A stretch of 64,000 bases of DNA from Streptomyces sp. MMG1533 (GTDB lineage Bacteria > Actinomycetota > Actinomycetes > Streptomycetales > Streptomycetaceae): the NCBI RefSeq assembly GCF_001279775.1, contig NZ_LGDG01000284.1, positions 62,001 to 126,000 on the forward strand, written 5' to 3'. Of this stretch, positions 17,305-26,540 are shown one piece after another (position 1 is the stretch's first letter; every line of letters begins with the position of its first letter). A program made the position numbers and the translations under genes. The notes beneath the pieces were generated by a model. That model did no database searches. It worked only from the letters and a program-made list of their open reading frames with translations, and had not been told where the DNA came from.

Positions 17305-17538
17305 GGGGCGTTCCTTTCCTAGGGGATGGGGGCGAAGCGGGCCGGAGGGGCCGCCCCGGCCCGCTTCTGACATCCGGTCGCCGCCCCGGCCGGAAAGGTT
17401 GCCGCCGTCCCACGAAAGCGATCGAAACTTTCGCTCCCGCCGACCCCATCCGCACCGATTGACCAGCTGTCCCCCTCCCATGACACTCCGAAGGCGAACC
17501 GACCCAACAGAAACCCCCACACCCACACAGGATGTGTC

Positions 17539-19761
17539 ATGCGACCCCCCAGACGTCGTACCGCTCACACGCTCCTGGCCCCCTTGCTGGCCTTTCTCCT
17601 CTCCCTCCTCGCCGTACCCCCCAGCACTGCCCAGTCAGGAGCACCACCCGTGCAGCAGCCCAAGTACGCCGGCTATCTCTTCGCCTACTTCACCGGCGAG
17701 GGCACCGCCGACGGCGAGCAGATCCGCTACGCCCTCAGTCGCGGCAACGACCCCCTGCACTGGCGGGAGTTGAACGCGGGCAAGCCGGTTCTGACGTCCA
17801 CGACCGGAGAGCAGGGGCTGCGGGACCCGTTCGTGATCCGCTCCCCCGAGGGCGACAAGTTCTACATGATCGCCACCGACCTGAAGATGTACCGGAACAG
17901 CAGTGGCAGCTGGGACTACGTCCAGCGGCACGGCAGTAAGTCGATCATGATCTGGGAGTCCACCGACCTGGTCCACTGGACCGACCAGCGCCTGGTGAAG
18001 GTCGCCCCGGACAACGCGGGCAACACCTGGGCGCCGGAGGCCTATTGGGACGACTCGCTCGGCGAGTTCGTCGTCTTCTGGGCGTCGAAGCTGTACGCCG
18101 ACGACGATCCCGACCACACGGGATCGACGTACAACAAGATGCTCTACGCGACCACGAAGGACTTCCGTACCTTCAGCGAGCCGAAGGTCTGGGACGACCC
18201 CGGCTACTCGGTCATCGACTCGACGGTCGTGAAATACAAGGAGAGCTACTACCGCTACACCAAGGACGAGCGCGACCCGTCCTCCAGCTCGCCCTGCTCC
18301 AAGTTCATCACCGGGGAGAAGTCGACGAGCCTGACGGACACGTCGTACGACTTCGTCTCCGACTGCATCGGCAGCGGCTCGCTCGACCGCGGCGAGGGTC
18401 CGACGGTCTTCAAGTCCAACACCGAGAAGAAGTGGTACCTGTTCATCGACGAGTACGGCGGCCGCGGCTACGTCCCCTTCGAGACCACCGATCTCGACTC
18501 GGGGAAGTGGACGATGTCCACGAACTACCAGCTGCCCGCCAGCCCGCGGCACGGCACGGTGCTGCCGGTGACGCAGGCGGAGTACGACCGGCTGCTGGCC
18601 GCGTACCCGTCGACGCCGACATCGGTCGTGGACGCGACGGCGAAGGGCCAGAAGGGGTACGCGGTCGTCACCGAGGCCGCGTCGAAGGTCGTGCTGCCGA
18701 TGGAGCCCGGCATCGATGAAGCAGCTCTGCGCGGCCTCGCTCCGAAGCTCTGGGTGGGTGCGGGCGCGACGGTGAGCCCGAGGTCGGGCACCCTGCGGGA
18801 CTTCCGCAAGCCGCAGACGTACACCGTGCGAGCCGCCGACGGCACCACCCGCACCTGGACGGTCGAGGCGGTCCGCACCGGCAGCCCCACCCTCCCCGGC
18901 CTCAACGCCGACCCCGACGTGCACTATCTGAACGGCGAGTACTGGATCTACCCGACGACGGACGGCTTCCAGGGCTGGGGCGGTACGCAGTTCAAGGCGT
19001 ACTCGTCGAAGGACCTGGTCCACTGGAAGGACCACGGGGTCATCCTGGACCTCGGGCCCGACGTGACGTGGGCGGACAAGTACGCGTGGGCACCGGCGAT
19101 CGCCGAGCGCGACGGCAAGTACTACTTCTACTTCTGCGCCGAGCAGCAGATCGGCGTGGCGGTGGCGGACTCCCCCGCCGGTCCCTTCAAGGACGCGCTG
19201 GGCAAACCCCTGGTGGCGAAGGGCGGTTCACTGAGCGGCCAGATGATCGACCCGGCGGTCTTCACGGACGACGACGGGACGTCGTACCTCTACTGGGGCA
19301 ACGGGCACGGATACGTCGTGCCGCTCAACGACGACATGGTGTCCTTCGACGCCTCGCAGGTGAAGGACATCACCCCGGACAACTTCCGCGAGGGATCCTT
19401 CGTGATCAAGCGCAACGGCACGTACTACTTCATGTGGTCCGAGGACGACACCCGCAGCGAGAACTACCACGTCGCCTACGCGACGGGACCGTCCCCGCTC
19501 GGCCCGTGGACCAAGCGGGGGACGATCCTGTCCAAGCGTCCCGAGTACGGCATCCTCGGCACCGGCCACCACTCCGTGGTGAACGTTCCCGGCACCGACG
19601 ACTGGTACGTCGTCTACCACCGGTTCGCCCTGAACGGCCCCGGGAGGCCGGGCGGCGACGGCATGCACCGCGAAACCACCATCGACCGCATGGAGTTCGC
19701 GGCCGACGGGACGATCAAGCCGGTGGTGCCGACGCTGGAGTCGATACGGGGCGTCAGCTGA
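17539..19761 (+). CDS. Secreted protein with two GH43 catalytic domains
   Basis: 740 residues with a signal peptide (1-~31, LLAFLLSLLAVPPSTAQ). Domain 1 (~40-350) is a GH43-like five-bladed propeller with Asp in GLRDPFVI, Asp in VIDSTVVKYK and Glu in RGEGPTVFKS. A small Ig-like linker (~375-455) follows. Domain 2 (~455-740) is GH43, with base Asp in NADPDVHY, Asp in MIDPAVFTDDDG and acid Glu in REGSFVIKRNG. Such proteins remove arabinose or xylose from pectin side chains. ATG 17539 has AGGA 7 nt upstream. Its stop overlaps the convergent phosphatase gene by 8 nt. Confidence 0.88.
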   Translation: MRPPRRRTAHTLLAPLLAFLLSLLAVPPSTAQSGAPPVQQPKYAGYLFAYFTGEGTADGEQIRYALSRGNDPLHWRELNAGKPVLTSTTGEQGLRDPFVIRSPEGDKFYMIATDLKMYRNSSGSWDYVQRHGSKSIMIWESTDLVHWTDQRLVKVAPDNAGNTWAPEAYWDDSLGEFVVFWASKLYADDDPDHTGSTYNKMLYATTKDFRTFSEPKVWDDPGYSVIDSTVVKYKESYYRYTKDERDPSSSSPCSKFITGEKSTSLTDTSYDFVSDCIGSGSLDRGEGPTVFKSNTEKKWYLFIDEYGGRGYVPFETTDLDSGKWTMSTNYQLPASPRHGTVLPVTQAEYDRLLAAYPSTPTSVVDATAKGQKGYAVVTEAASKVVLPMEPGIDEAALRGLAPKLWVGAGATVSPRSGTLRDFRKPQTYTVRAADGTTRTWTVEAVRTGSPTLPGLNADPDVHYLNGEYWIYPTTDGFQGWGGTQFKAYSSKDLVHWKDHGVILDLGPDVTWADKYAWAPAIAERDGKYYFYFCAEQQIGVAVADSPAGPFKDALGKPLVAKGGSLSGQMIDPAVFTDDDGTSYLYWGNGHGYVVPLNDDMVSFDASQVKDITPDNFREGSFVIKRNGTYYFMWSEDDTRSENYHVAYATGPSPLGPWTKRGTILSKRPEYGILGTGHHSVVNVPGTDDWYVVYHRFALNGPGRPGGDGMHRETTIDRMEFAADGTIKPVVPTLESIRGVS

Positions 19762-20551
19762 CGTAGTACGTCGGGTTCGGCAGCTTGTACGTCCGGTCGG
19801 CGTAACCGCCGTCGAGGTCCGAGTACTGGTCGCCGAAGTTGGCGATGATGTCGTACCCGAGGTCCTTCTCGATGTGCTGCCGGGTACCGGACTTGTACTG
19901 CACGGTGGTGCAGGTCCAGGTGCCCGGCGTGGCGCAACCGCTCAGGTAGGACGGCGGGTTGGCCGTGTTCTTGAGGAACACGTGGTCCGCGTCGAGGTTG
20001 ACGTCGGCGCCGATCTTCTTCAGGTTCTCGACGGCGGCCGAGCGCTGCGCCTCGCTGAGGCCCGAGTTGTAGAAGACCTCGACGCCCTTCTTCTCGGCGT
20101 ACTGCACGAGTTCGGGGCTGCCGAAGACGGCCGGGCGGTCGGCCTTGTTGACGTAGGCCGCCCAACTGGCCGAGCTGTAGGTGTAGTTGTTGCGCTTCTC
20201 GTAGTCGAGGCTGAGCAGCAGCGTGTCGTCGATGTCGAAGACGACCGCGGGCTCCTCGCCCCTGTGGTGGGCCTTGCGGGCCGCCTGGTCGATGTACTTC
20301 CTCGCGGCGGCGTCGATGCGCGCGAGGTCCTTGGCGTACGGGCTGTCCGCGGACGCCTGGTAGACACCGTTCGCGTCGAGCGCGGTGCCGTAGTAGGTGT
20401 CGATGTCCTTGACCAGAAGCCCGATGTTGTAGGGCTCGTGCGTGGAGTTGGCCGTGGACTGACCGGCGGTGGCCGCACCGGCGCCGTACAGGGCGGCACC
20501 GGTGACGGCACAGGCGGCGGTGACGGCAGCGATACGCAGTGGCTTATGCAT
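19754..20551 (-). CDS. Secreted HAD-superfamily acid phosphatase
   Basis: About 265 residues with a signal peptide (HKPLRIAAVTAACAVTGAALY). Motif I is VFDIDDTLLLSL (nucleophile and acid Asp), motif II is VFYNSG, and a Lys-containing helix and a DQYSDLDGG motif IV follow. It is related to acid phosphatases of the class B/C or VSP type. ATG 20551 is preferred; a GTG at 20575 adds 8 residues with no better ribosome site. It is likely an extracellular phosphate-scavenging enzyme, unrelated in chemistry to the surrounding pectin genes. Confidence 0.85.
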   Translation of the reverse strand: MHKPLRIAAVTAACAVTGAALYGAGAATAGQSTANSTHEPYNIGLLVKDIDTYYGTALDANGVYQASADSPYAKDLARIDAAARKYIDQAARKAHHRGEEPAVVFDIDDTLLLSLDYEKRNNYTYSSASWAAYVNKADRPAVFGSPELVQYAEKKGVEVFYNSGLSEAQRSAAVENLKKIGADVNLDADHVFLKNTANPPSYLSGCATPGTWTCTTVQYKSGTRQHIEKDLGYDIIANFGDQYSDLDGGYADRTYKLPNPTYYVS

Positions 20552-20651
20552 GACACAGTTTTCTACGCGCGTCACCCCCGCGAGCGCGAGACCCGTTGCC
20601 CGATCGAGACCACTTCCACAGGCAAAAATCGGGTCAAGCGCCCCGGACGGC

Positions 20652-21764
20652 TCAGTCCATCGTCGCGCCGATGGTCGTGCTGCCCGTCGTCAGGAACGTG
20701 GTCGCCGGCAGGGTGCCGCTCGAGCTGCGGGCGTTGTACGTGCTGCTCGCGTCCGTCGACCGGAAGGCGGGAGTGCTGATGCCGCTGTCCCAGTTGTTGC
20801 CGGAGGAGACGACCGAGGAGCTCTTGCTGACCGAGCCGCTGCCGTTGCTGACGGCGAGGTTCTTGCCGAGGCGGGCGGCGCCGGTGGCGAAGTAGTAGCC
20901 CCACTTGGCGTTGGCGTAGGCGGTGGTGCGGTTGATGACGATCGCGCCCTTGTTGGAGTTCTCGGTGAAGCCGTTGCCGGCGTTGTCCCAGGCGGCCGAG
21001 TTGTTGATGACGTGTGCGACGACCTCGCCGTCGCCGCCCAGCTTGTAGCCGTTGCCGTCGCCCGCGAACGCGGAGTCGGACCAGCGGTTCTTGCCGTTGC
21101 CCATGGCCCAGGTGTGTTCGACGGTGACGGGCGAGGAGAAGGACCAGAAGTCCAGGCCGTCGTCGGAGTTGTTGTAGAGGCGGGCACCGGTGATCAGGTT
21201 GCCGGTGCCGGAGCCGAACTTCACGGCGATGCCGTCGGCGTTCTCGCCGTGGGTGGCGGCGTCGTAGTGGCCGTAACTGTCGATGTTCTTCACGGTGTTG
21301 TTGACCGTGCCGTCGCCGGTGAGCGTGAAGCCGGAGTCGCCGCCGTTGATGGTCTTGATGTTGTTCCAGTAGGTGCCGGTGCAGGACTGGCAGACGACCG
21401 CGCTGTCCGGGGAGTTCTGGAAGGTGATGTTGGAGACGTTCCAGTAGTCCGCCGTGAGCTTGAAGATCCAGTCGCCGTCGGGCAGCGACGAGCCGTCGAT
21501 CTTCACCGTCTCCGAGCCGTACGCGGTGAGCGTGACCGGCGCGGAGGAGGTGCCGTTGGCCGTGGACTGGAGGGTGGCCGTCGGGTAGTAGGTGCCGCCG
21601 CGGACCTGGATGACGGTGCCGGCGGTGGCGTTCTTGAGGGCGTTGGACAGGTCGGTCGAGTTGCTGACGACCACGGTCGCGGCCTGCGCCTGGGTGGGGA
21701 GGACGGCGAGGCCGGCGCCCAGGGAGAGCGCCGCGACGGCTGTGAGAGCGGTACGACGAGACAT
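20652..21764 (-). CDS. Pectate lyase family PL9, right-handed beta-helix (copy 2)
   Basis: 370 residues with a Sec signal (ALTAVAALSLGAGLAVLPTQAQA). The helix core GIAVKFGSGTGNLITGARLY and NSDDGLDFWSFSSPVTVEHTW is shared with the gene at 16150-17304. A cysteine pair (VCQSCTG) absent from copy 1 probably forms a disulfide. ATG 21764 follows AAAGGA. It lies 38 nt behind the esterase gene and may be the last gene of the CE8-CE8-PL1-esterase operon. Confidence 0.92.
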   Translation of the reverse strand: MSRRTALTAVAALSLGAGLAVLPTQAQAATVVVSNSTDLSNALKNATAGTVIQVRGGTYYPTATLQSTANGTSSAPVTLTAYGSETVKIDGSSLPDGDWIFKLTADYWNVSNITFQNSPDSAVVCQSCTGTYWNNIKTINGGDSGFTLTGDGTVNNTVKNIDSYGHYDAATHGENADGIAVKFGSGTGNLITGARLYNNSDDGLDFWSFSSPVTVEHTWAMGNGKNRWSDSAFAGDGNGYKLGGDGEVVAHVINNSAAWDNAGNGFTENSNKGAIVINRTTAYANAKWGYYFATGAARLGKNLAVSNGSGSVSKSSSVVSSGNNWDSGISTPAFRSTDASSTYNARSSSGTLPATTFLTTGSTTIGATMD

Positions 21765-21802
21765 GGAGTGCGGGTCCTTTCGTCGTGCGGTTGGGGAGGG
21801 GG

Positions 21803-22960
21803 TCACAGGACGCGGTCCAGCCAGGTGAAGACCTCGTCCTGCATACGGTCGACGAAGACATGGCCGAGGTCGGGCCAGGTCTTGAGGTGCAACCGCTCCT
21901 CGGCGTGACGCGAACGCCAGACGGCGCGCAGCTTGTCGTGGGCCACCCGTGCGCCGTCGGCGGGGAAGAGGGTGTCCAGCGCACCGCTGAAGAAGAGCAT
22001 CGGCCTGGGTGCGGCGATGCCCGCCACGTCGGGGAAGTCGAGGAACCGGGGCAGCCCCGGGTGGAGCATGTAGTACGACGACTGCCCGCGCAGCGTGTTG
22101 TTGCCGGGCACCATCATTTCCTTGAGGCCCGTCATCCAGCACACGCTCGCCGCCGCGGCGATGTCGTCGCTGAGCGCGGCCGTCTGCCAGGCGCGGTAGG
22201 CGCCCATGGAGAACCCGACGGCCGCGACCCGGCGTGCGTCCACGCGGTCGAGACCGGCCAGGAACCCGGCGGCGCGGGCGTCCTCGCGGGCCATGAGCCC
22301 GGCGAGGGAGGAGCCGAGGTTGTAGAAGTTGGAGGCGAGGGCCTGCTGTTGGTCGTAGGTGAGCGGGCCGCGGTCGCCCCAGCCGAGCGCGTCCAGGCAC
22401 AGGACGACGTAGCCGCGCCTGGCCAGTTCGTCGCCGACGAAGCGGCCGCTGAAGTACTTGTCCGCCCATGCCTGCGCGGAGGCGAGGCGTGTGTCGTCGT
22501 ACCAGGGACGGACGAGTTTCTCCTTCCCGATGTCGAACTTGGCTCCGTGGTCGTGGAGGAGGAGCACGGCGGGGAAGGGGCCGGTGCCGTGCGGGGTGAG
22601 CACAGTGCCACGGACGCGCTCGTACGAGGTGAGGGAGAGAGTCACCGACTCGCGTGTGAATCCCTCGCCCTGGGGGCCGGCGGTGAACTCCGGTGCGTAC
22701 GGCGTCCCGTCCTGCCGGTCGACGAGGAGGTGTTCCTCGACCTTGGAACGGGCGGTGCGGCGCCAGGACTTGAAGTCGCGGACCGGGGAGGTGCCCCAGG
22801 CGAGCGGGAAGCGCAGCTGGTCCTTCAGCGCGGGGTGGAAGTCGGGGAGGTTGCCGCCGACCAGCTCGGCGCCTTGTGCCGCCGGGCCGGGCGCACCTGC
22901 GAGGAACGCCGCCGCGGCGGCTCCCGCCACGAAGGTCCGGCGGCCGAACGGCTCACTCAT
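21803..22960 (-). CDS. Secreted alpha/beta-hydrolase esterase (probable acetylesterase)
   Basis: 385 residues with a Tat-like signal (FGRRTFVAGAAAAAFLAG). The alpha/beta fold carries the nucleophile elbow GFSMGAYRAW, an Asp in FFSGALDTLFPADG and a His in PDLGHVFVD. It resembles dienelactone-hydrolase-like acetyl esterases found next to pectinases. Deacetylation of pectin or its side chains is inferred from context. It begins inside the PL1 gene (8-nt overlap), so it is translationally coupled to pectate lyase. Confidence 0.78.
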   Translation of the reverse strand: MSEPFGRRTFVAGAAAAAFLAGAPGPAAQGAELVGGNLPDFHPALKDQLRFPLAWGTSPVRDFKSWRRTARSKVEEHLLVDRQDGTPYAPEFTAGPQGEGFTRESVTLSLTSYERVRGTVLTPHGTGPFPAVLLLHDHGAKFDIGKEKLVRPWYDDTRLASAQAWADKYFSGRFVGDELARRGYVVLCLDALGWGDRGPLTYDQQQALASNFYNLGSSLAGLMAREDARAAGFLAGLDRVDARRVAAVGFSMGAYRAWQTAALSDDIAAAASVCWMTGLKEMMVPGNNTLRGQSSYYMLHPGLPRFLDFPDVAGIAAPRPMLFFSGALDTLFPADGARVAHDKLRAVWRSRHAEERLHLKTWPDLGHVFVDRMQDEVFTWLDRVL

Positions 22961-24221
22961 ACTGCCTCCCGGTGCCGGCGTGGCGCAGGACGTGGTGCTC
23001 GACGGCCGACGGGGACGTGAGGGGCCGGTAGTCGTAGACGTCGGCGGGGTCCCAGCCGACCTCGCTCGTCAGGCCGAGACCGCTCGCCACAGCGTTCAGG
23101 CGGGCCGGACGGCCGTTGAACCAGGAGCCGGCGTCCCGGAAGTGCTCGCCGCCGTAGTTCGCCACCGCCAGGGCCGGGTTGCCGCGCGGGTACACGAAGA
23201 CGTTGCGCTCGGAGAAGATCGCGGACTCCAGCCCGGCGCCGAGCGCGTACAGGGTGTCGGCGGCCCGGCCCCGGTAGACGTTGTTGACGACGTGCACCTG
23301 CCCGAAGCGGACGCGGGGGCCGCGCTGCACGATGTCGGTGAAGAGGTTGCGGACGAAGGTGACCTTGAGATGCCCGCGGTCCCGGTCGCCGCGGCCGTCC
23401 CCCGATCCGATGAGGATCGCCTTGTCGTGGTCGGTGAAACGGCTGTCGGAGACCGTGATGAAGTCGGAGCCGTCCTCGATGTCGAGGAGACCGTCGTGCC
23501 GCTGGACGTGCTCGCCGTGGAAGCCGGACGGCGCCTCGCGGTCGGGGAAACGACCGTCGGTGAAGACGCAGTGGTCGACCCAGATGTTCTTCCCGGTGAT
23601 CACGGTCATCGCGTCGAAGCGGGCGTTCCAGTTGCCCTGCGTACCGTCGCCCGGGGACCAGGTGGTGAAGTGGTCGACGGGTGCTTCGAGGTGCAGGTTC
23701 CGGACGATGATGTTCGTGCCGGTGTTGACGGTCAGGAAGACACCGAGGAGCCGCGCGTCGCCGCCCACGCCGACGAGGGTGGTGTTGCTCGGCACGGTCA
23801 GCTGGATCTGCGCCTTCTCCTGGTTCGATCCCGACTGGCGGAGCTGACGCTGCTGCTTGCAGTAGTCGTAGCGGGTGTCGGACCAGACGGCGCCGTCCTC
23901 GCCGAAGCAGGACATGTACCGGGCGAGGTCGTATCCGGGCGCGTAGTCCTGCTCGCCGAGCAGCGAACCGTCGTCCGCCTCATGGCCGTTGATGTCGCCG
24001 ACGACCCGGATCACCTTGGGTGCGGTGGGGTCGCCGCCGTTCGCGAGGGCCTCCTTGAGCTCGGCGCGGGTGTGCACCGTCCAGGTGGTGCCGCCCGCGC
24101 CGCCGGTGGTGCCGGTGCCGGTCGAGGCCCAGCCGACGGGGGCGCGGGTGGACGAGGCGGAGGCTTCGGTCGGCACCAGCAGGAACAGGCAGGCCAGGAG
24201 CGCGGTCACCGCCCTACGCAC
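22953..24221 (-). CDS. Pectate lyase family PL1 (secreted)
   Basis: 422 residues with a short signal (AVTALLACLFLLVPTEASA). PL1 beta-helix features are TGGAGGTTWTVHTRAEL at the start, IWVDHCVFTDG (the vWiDH motif), HDKAILIGSGDG and QRGPRVRFGQVHVVNN with the catalytic Arg region. GTG 24221 lies inside the end of the preceding pectinesterase gene (GTGCGTAG, 8-nt overlap), so synthesis of the two enzymes is coupled. CE8 demethylation creates the substrate for PL1, and the gene order mirrors the reaction order. Confidence 0.92.
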   Translation of the reverse strand: MRRAVTALLACLFLLVPTEASASSTRAPVGWASTGTGTTGGAGGTTWTVHTRAELKEALANGGDPTAPKVIRVVGDINGHEADDGSLLGEQDYAPGYDLARYMSCFGEDGAVWSDTRYDYCKQQRQLRQSGSNQEKAQIQLTVPSNTTLVGVGGDARLLGVFLTVNTGTNIIVRNLHLEAPVDHFTTWSPGDGTQGNWNARFDAMTVITGKNIWVDHCVFTDGRFPDREAPSGFHGEHVQRHDGLLDIEDGSDFITVSDSRFTDHDKAILIGSGDGRGDRDRGHLKVTFVRNLFTDIVQRGPRVRFGQVHVVNNVYRGRAADTLYALGAGLESAIFSERNVFVYPRGNPALAVANYGGEHFRDAGSWFNGRPARLNAVASGLGLTSEVGWDPADVYDYRPLTSPSAVEHHVLRHAGTGRQYE

Positions 24222-25239
24222 GGGGCCGCCAGTCGCCGAGGTAGGCCGACCTGGTGTGCAACGCGGCCTCCGCGTCGGTGAGTTGAGGCCGGTTCTCCGG
24301 CACCGTGACCTCCGCGCCCGGACCCGAGTTGCGGTACTCCCTGAACCGCATGGTCTGCCAGGGATACGCCTCCCGCATGTTGGTGTACGGCGCCACCGCG
24401 TCGATCCCGGACCCGATCCGGGTGTCCCGCACGACGAGGGACGGCCAGGCGGTCGTCTCGTACGTCGGCACCCAGGGGCGCGCCAGCTTGTACGCCCCGT
24501 CCTCGGCGGCAGAGGTGATCCGGGAGCGGAGGGCGAGGATGCCGTGCGGGTTGGCACGGGCGGTGGACGGGGCGAAGACCATGCCCTTGGGCGTGAAGGC
24601 CACGTCCCGTTGCAGTGTGCGGAAGTGGCAGTCCTCGAACACCGCGGTCGCCCGGCCGAAGACGAAGTCGACGTCTCCCTCGATGTAGCAGCGGTGGAAG
24701 TACTGCCGGTCGAAGGCGTCCAGCGCGGTCGTCTCGACGAAGAGGGTGTCCTGGTGGGCCAGCAGACGGACGTTCTCGAAGTGGGTGCGGTCGCCGTACG
24801 TGTACGCCGCGACCGCCTGCGTCCCGGTGATCTCGGGGTGGTCGGCGCGCAGCCAGTCGTTGGCGAGGGTGAGGTCGCGGACGGTGAGACCGGGGGCCGC
24901 CGAGGTGAAGGTGGCGGAGCCGGCGGTGCCGTACGTTCCCGAGCCGTCGGGCTTCTGGGTGCCGTTGGCGTTGTCGTAGACGATGACGACGTCACGCGGG
25001 TCGCGAGTGGCACCGCGCAGGGTCAACTCCGCCTTGTCGGCGGGGATGTCGACGACCTCGCGATACGTCCCGGGGTGCACGACGATGGTCCAGGCCGGGC
25101 CGGTCACCGCGTCGACGGCCGCCTGCACGGAGTCGCCGGGGCGGACGTGCAGGACGCGGCGGCCCACCGCCCGTGCGGGACCGGCGCCGGCCGCGACCAG
25201 CCCGCCGGCGATTCCCGTGAGGAGGGTGCGCCTGCGCAT
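24214..25239 (-). CDS. Pectin methylesterase, family CE8 (copy B)
   Basis: 341 residues, secreted (RRRTLLTGIAGGLVAAGAGPARA), removing methyl groups from homogalacturonan. CE8 catalytic motifs are AHQDTLFVE (Gln and Asp), EGDVDFVFGRATAVFEDC (nucleophile Asp) and LARPWVPTYE. ATG 25239 shares one base with the stop of the upstream CE8 gene (TGATG). It is closely related to copy A at 25239-26402 (shared EYRNSGPGAEVTVPENRPQLT and TRSAYLGDW endings), indicating a tandem duplication. Confidence 0.93.
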   Translation of the reverse strand: MRRRTLLTGIAGGLVAAGAGPARAVGRRVLHVRPGDSVQAAVDAVTGPAWTIVVHPGTYREVVDIPADKAELTLRGATRDPRDVVIVYDNANGTQKPDGSGTYGTAGSATFTSAAPGLTVRDLTLANDWLRADHPEITGTQAVAAYTYGDRTHFENVRLLAHQDTLFVETTALDAFDRQYFHRCYIEGDVDFVFGRATAVFEDCHFRTLQRDVAFTPKGMVFAPSTARANPHGILALRSRITSAAEDGAYKLARPWVPTYETTAWPSLVVRDTRIGSGIDAVAPYTNMREAYPWQTMRFREYRNSGPGAEVTVPENRPQLTDAEAALHTRSAYLGDWRPRA

Positions 25240-26402
25240 CAGCGCTCCCCCTTCCACGGCGTCCAGTCACCGAGGTAGGCCGACCGCGTCGCCGACTGGG
25301 CCTGTTCGTCGGTGAGTTGGGGACGGTTGGCAGGAACGGTGATCTCCGCGCCCGGTCCCGAGTTGCGGTACTCGGCGAACCGCTGGCTCTGCCACGGGAA
25401 GGCGTCCGACATGTTCGTGTAGGGCGCGACCGCGTCGATGCCCGGGCCGAGCCAGGTGTTCCGCACGGTGAGCATCGGGCGGGCGGTGGTGTCGGAGCTG
25501 GGTACCCAGGGGCGGGCCAGCTTGTAGTGGGCGTCCGGCGCTTCGCTGCTGATCCGGCTGCGGAGCACCAGGTAGCCGAGCGGGTTGGCGCCGGCCGTGG
25601 AGGGCGCGAAGACGAAGCCGTACGGGGCGGCCGCCAGGTCGGTGCGGTTCAGGGTGCGGAAGTGGCAGTTCTCGTAGACCGCCGTGCCCCGGCCGAAGAC
25701 GAAGTCGACGTCGCCCTCGACATAGCAGTGCGAGTAGTACTGCCGGGCGAAGACGGTCAGCGCGAAGGAGTCGGCGTACAGGGTGTCCTGGTGGCCGAGG
25801 AATCGGCAGTGGTGGAAGGCCGAGCGGTCGCCGAGGACCTTGATGGCGACGGCCTGGGTGCCGGAGATCCCGGGGTGGTCGGCGCGCAGCCAGTCGTTGG
25901 CGAAGGTGATCCGGCGGGCGGTGAAACCGTCGGTGCGGATCAGGGTGGTGGCGGAGCCGGTGGTGCCGTAGGTGCCGGAGCCGTCGGGCTTCGGGGTGCC
26001 GGCCGCGTTGTCGTAGACGATGACGACGTCCCGCGGGTCCTCGCTCGCGCCGATCCAGGTCATCTCGGCGGCGGCCTCGGTGCGCTGCCCGGTGGCCGGG
26101 TCGACAGCGCCGGCGGACACGGTCTCGCGGTACACGCCGGGCGCGATGACCAGGGTGTACCCGGCGGTGGTGGCTGCGCTCACGGCGGCCTGGACGGTGG
26201 TGAAGTCGCCGGTGCCCCGCTGGTCGACGTAGAGCGTCTTCGGGGTGAGGCGCGCGGCCGGTGACCCGTACCGGCCGAACGGGCGGGGCCCGGCGGCGGC
26301 CTCGGCGGGCAGCGAGGCCAGCCCGAGCGCGGCGCCCGCTCCGGCGCTCGCCATCAGGAATCCCCTTCTGGACAGGGGGAGTTGGAGGTGGGGCGAGGAC
26401 AT
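25239..26402 (-). CDS. Pectin methylesterase, family CE8 (copy A)
   Basis: 387 residues with a Tat-type signal (SRRGFLMASAGAGAALGLAS). The catalytic signature is GHQDTLYAD, EGDVDFVFGRGTAVYENC and LARPWVPSSD. It is the first gene of the operon CE8-CE8-PL1-esterase and perhaps PL9. ATG 26402 has AAGGAG 7 nt upstream. A strong terminator lies between it and the preceding PL1 gene, so its transcript likely starts within 26403-26475. Confidence 0.93.
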   Translation of the reverse strand: MSSPHLQLPLSRRGFLMASAGAGAALGLASLPAEAAAGPRPFGRYGSPAARLTPKTLYVDQRGTGDFTTVQAAVSAATTAGYTLVIAPGVYRETVSAGAVDPATGQRTEAAAEMTWIGASEDPRDVVIVYDNAAGTPKPDGSGTYGTTGSATTLIRTDGFTARRITFANDWLRADHPGISGTQAVAIKVLGDRSAFHHCRFLGHQDTLYADSFALTVFARQYYSHCYVEGDVDFVFGRGTAVYENCHFRTLNRTDLAAAPYGFVFAPSTAGANPLGYLVLRSRISSEAPDAHYKLARPWVPSSDTTARPMLTVRNTWLGPGIDAVAPYTNMSDAFPWQSQRFAEYRNSGPGAEITVPANRPQLTDEQAQSATRSAYLGDWTPWKGER

Positions 26403-26475
26403 GCGGGTGCTCCTTGGATGTGCGGCTCGGCAGAGTGGTTCGGTGCTTCCTCGCGTGGGGGGTGTGGGCGGTGTG

Positions 26476-26527
26476 GGCCGGGGCGGGCGCACCCCTGATC
26501 GGGGTGCGGTGCGGTCCCGCCCCGGCC
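26476..26527 (-). terminator. Nested hairpin terminator after PL1
   Basis: A 12-bp outer stem (26476-26487 with 26516-26527) encloses an 8-bp inner hairpin (26488-26495 with 26501-26508). It lies directly downstream of the PL1 gene at 26541-27857. Confidence 0.8.
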
Positions 26528-26540
26528 GGTTCACGGGGTG

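Noticed and set aside
16305..17568. Start of the first PL9 at 17568
   Set aside because: The extra 88 residues would precede the signal peptide. GTG 17304 has a strong ribosome site directly before a normal signal sequence.
22961..25013. N-terminal extension of the PL1 gene up to 25013 (686 residues)
   Set aside because: The extension is antisense-like low-complexity sequence through the pectinesterase. The signal peptide begins at GTG 24221.
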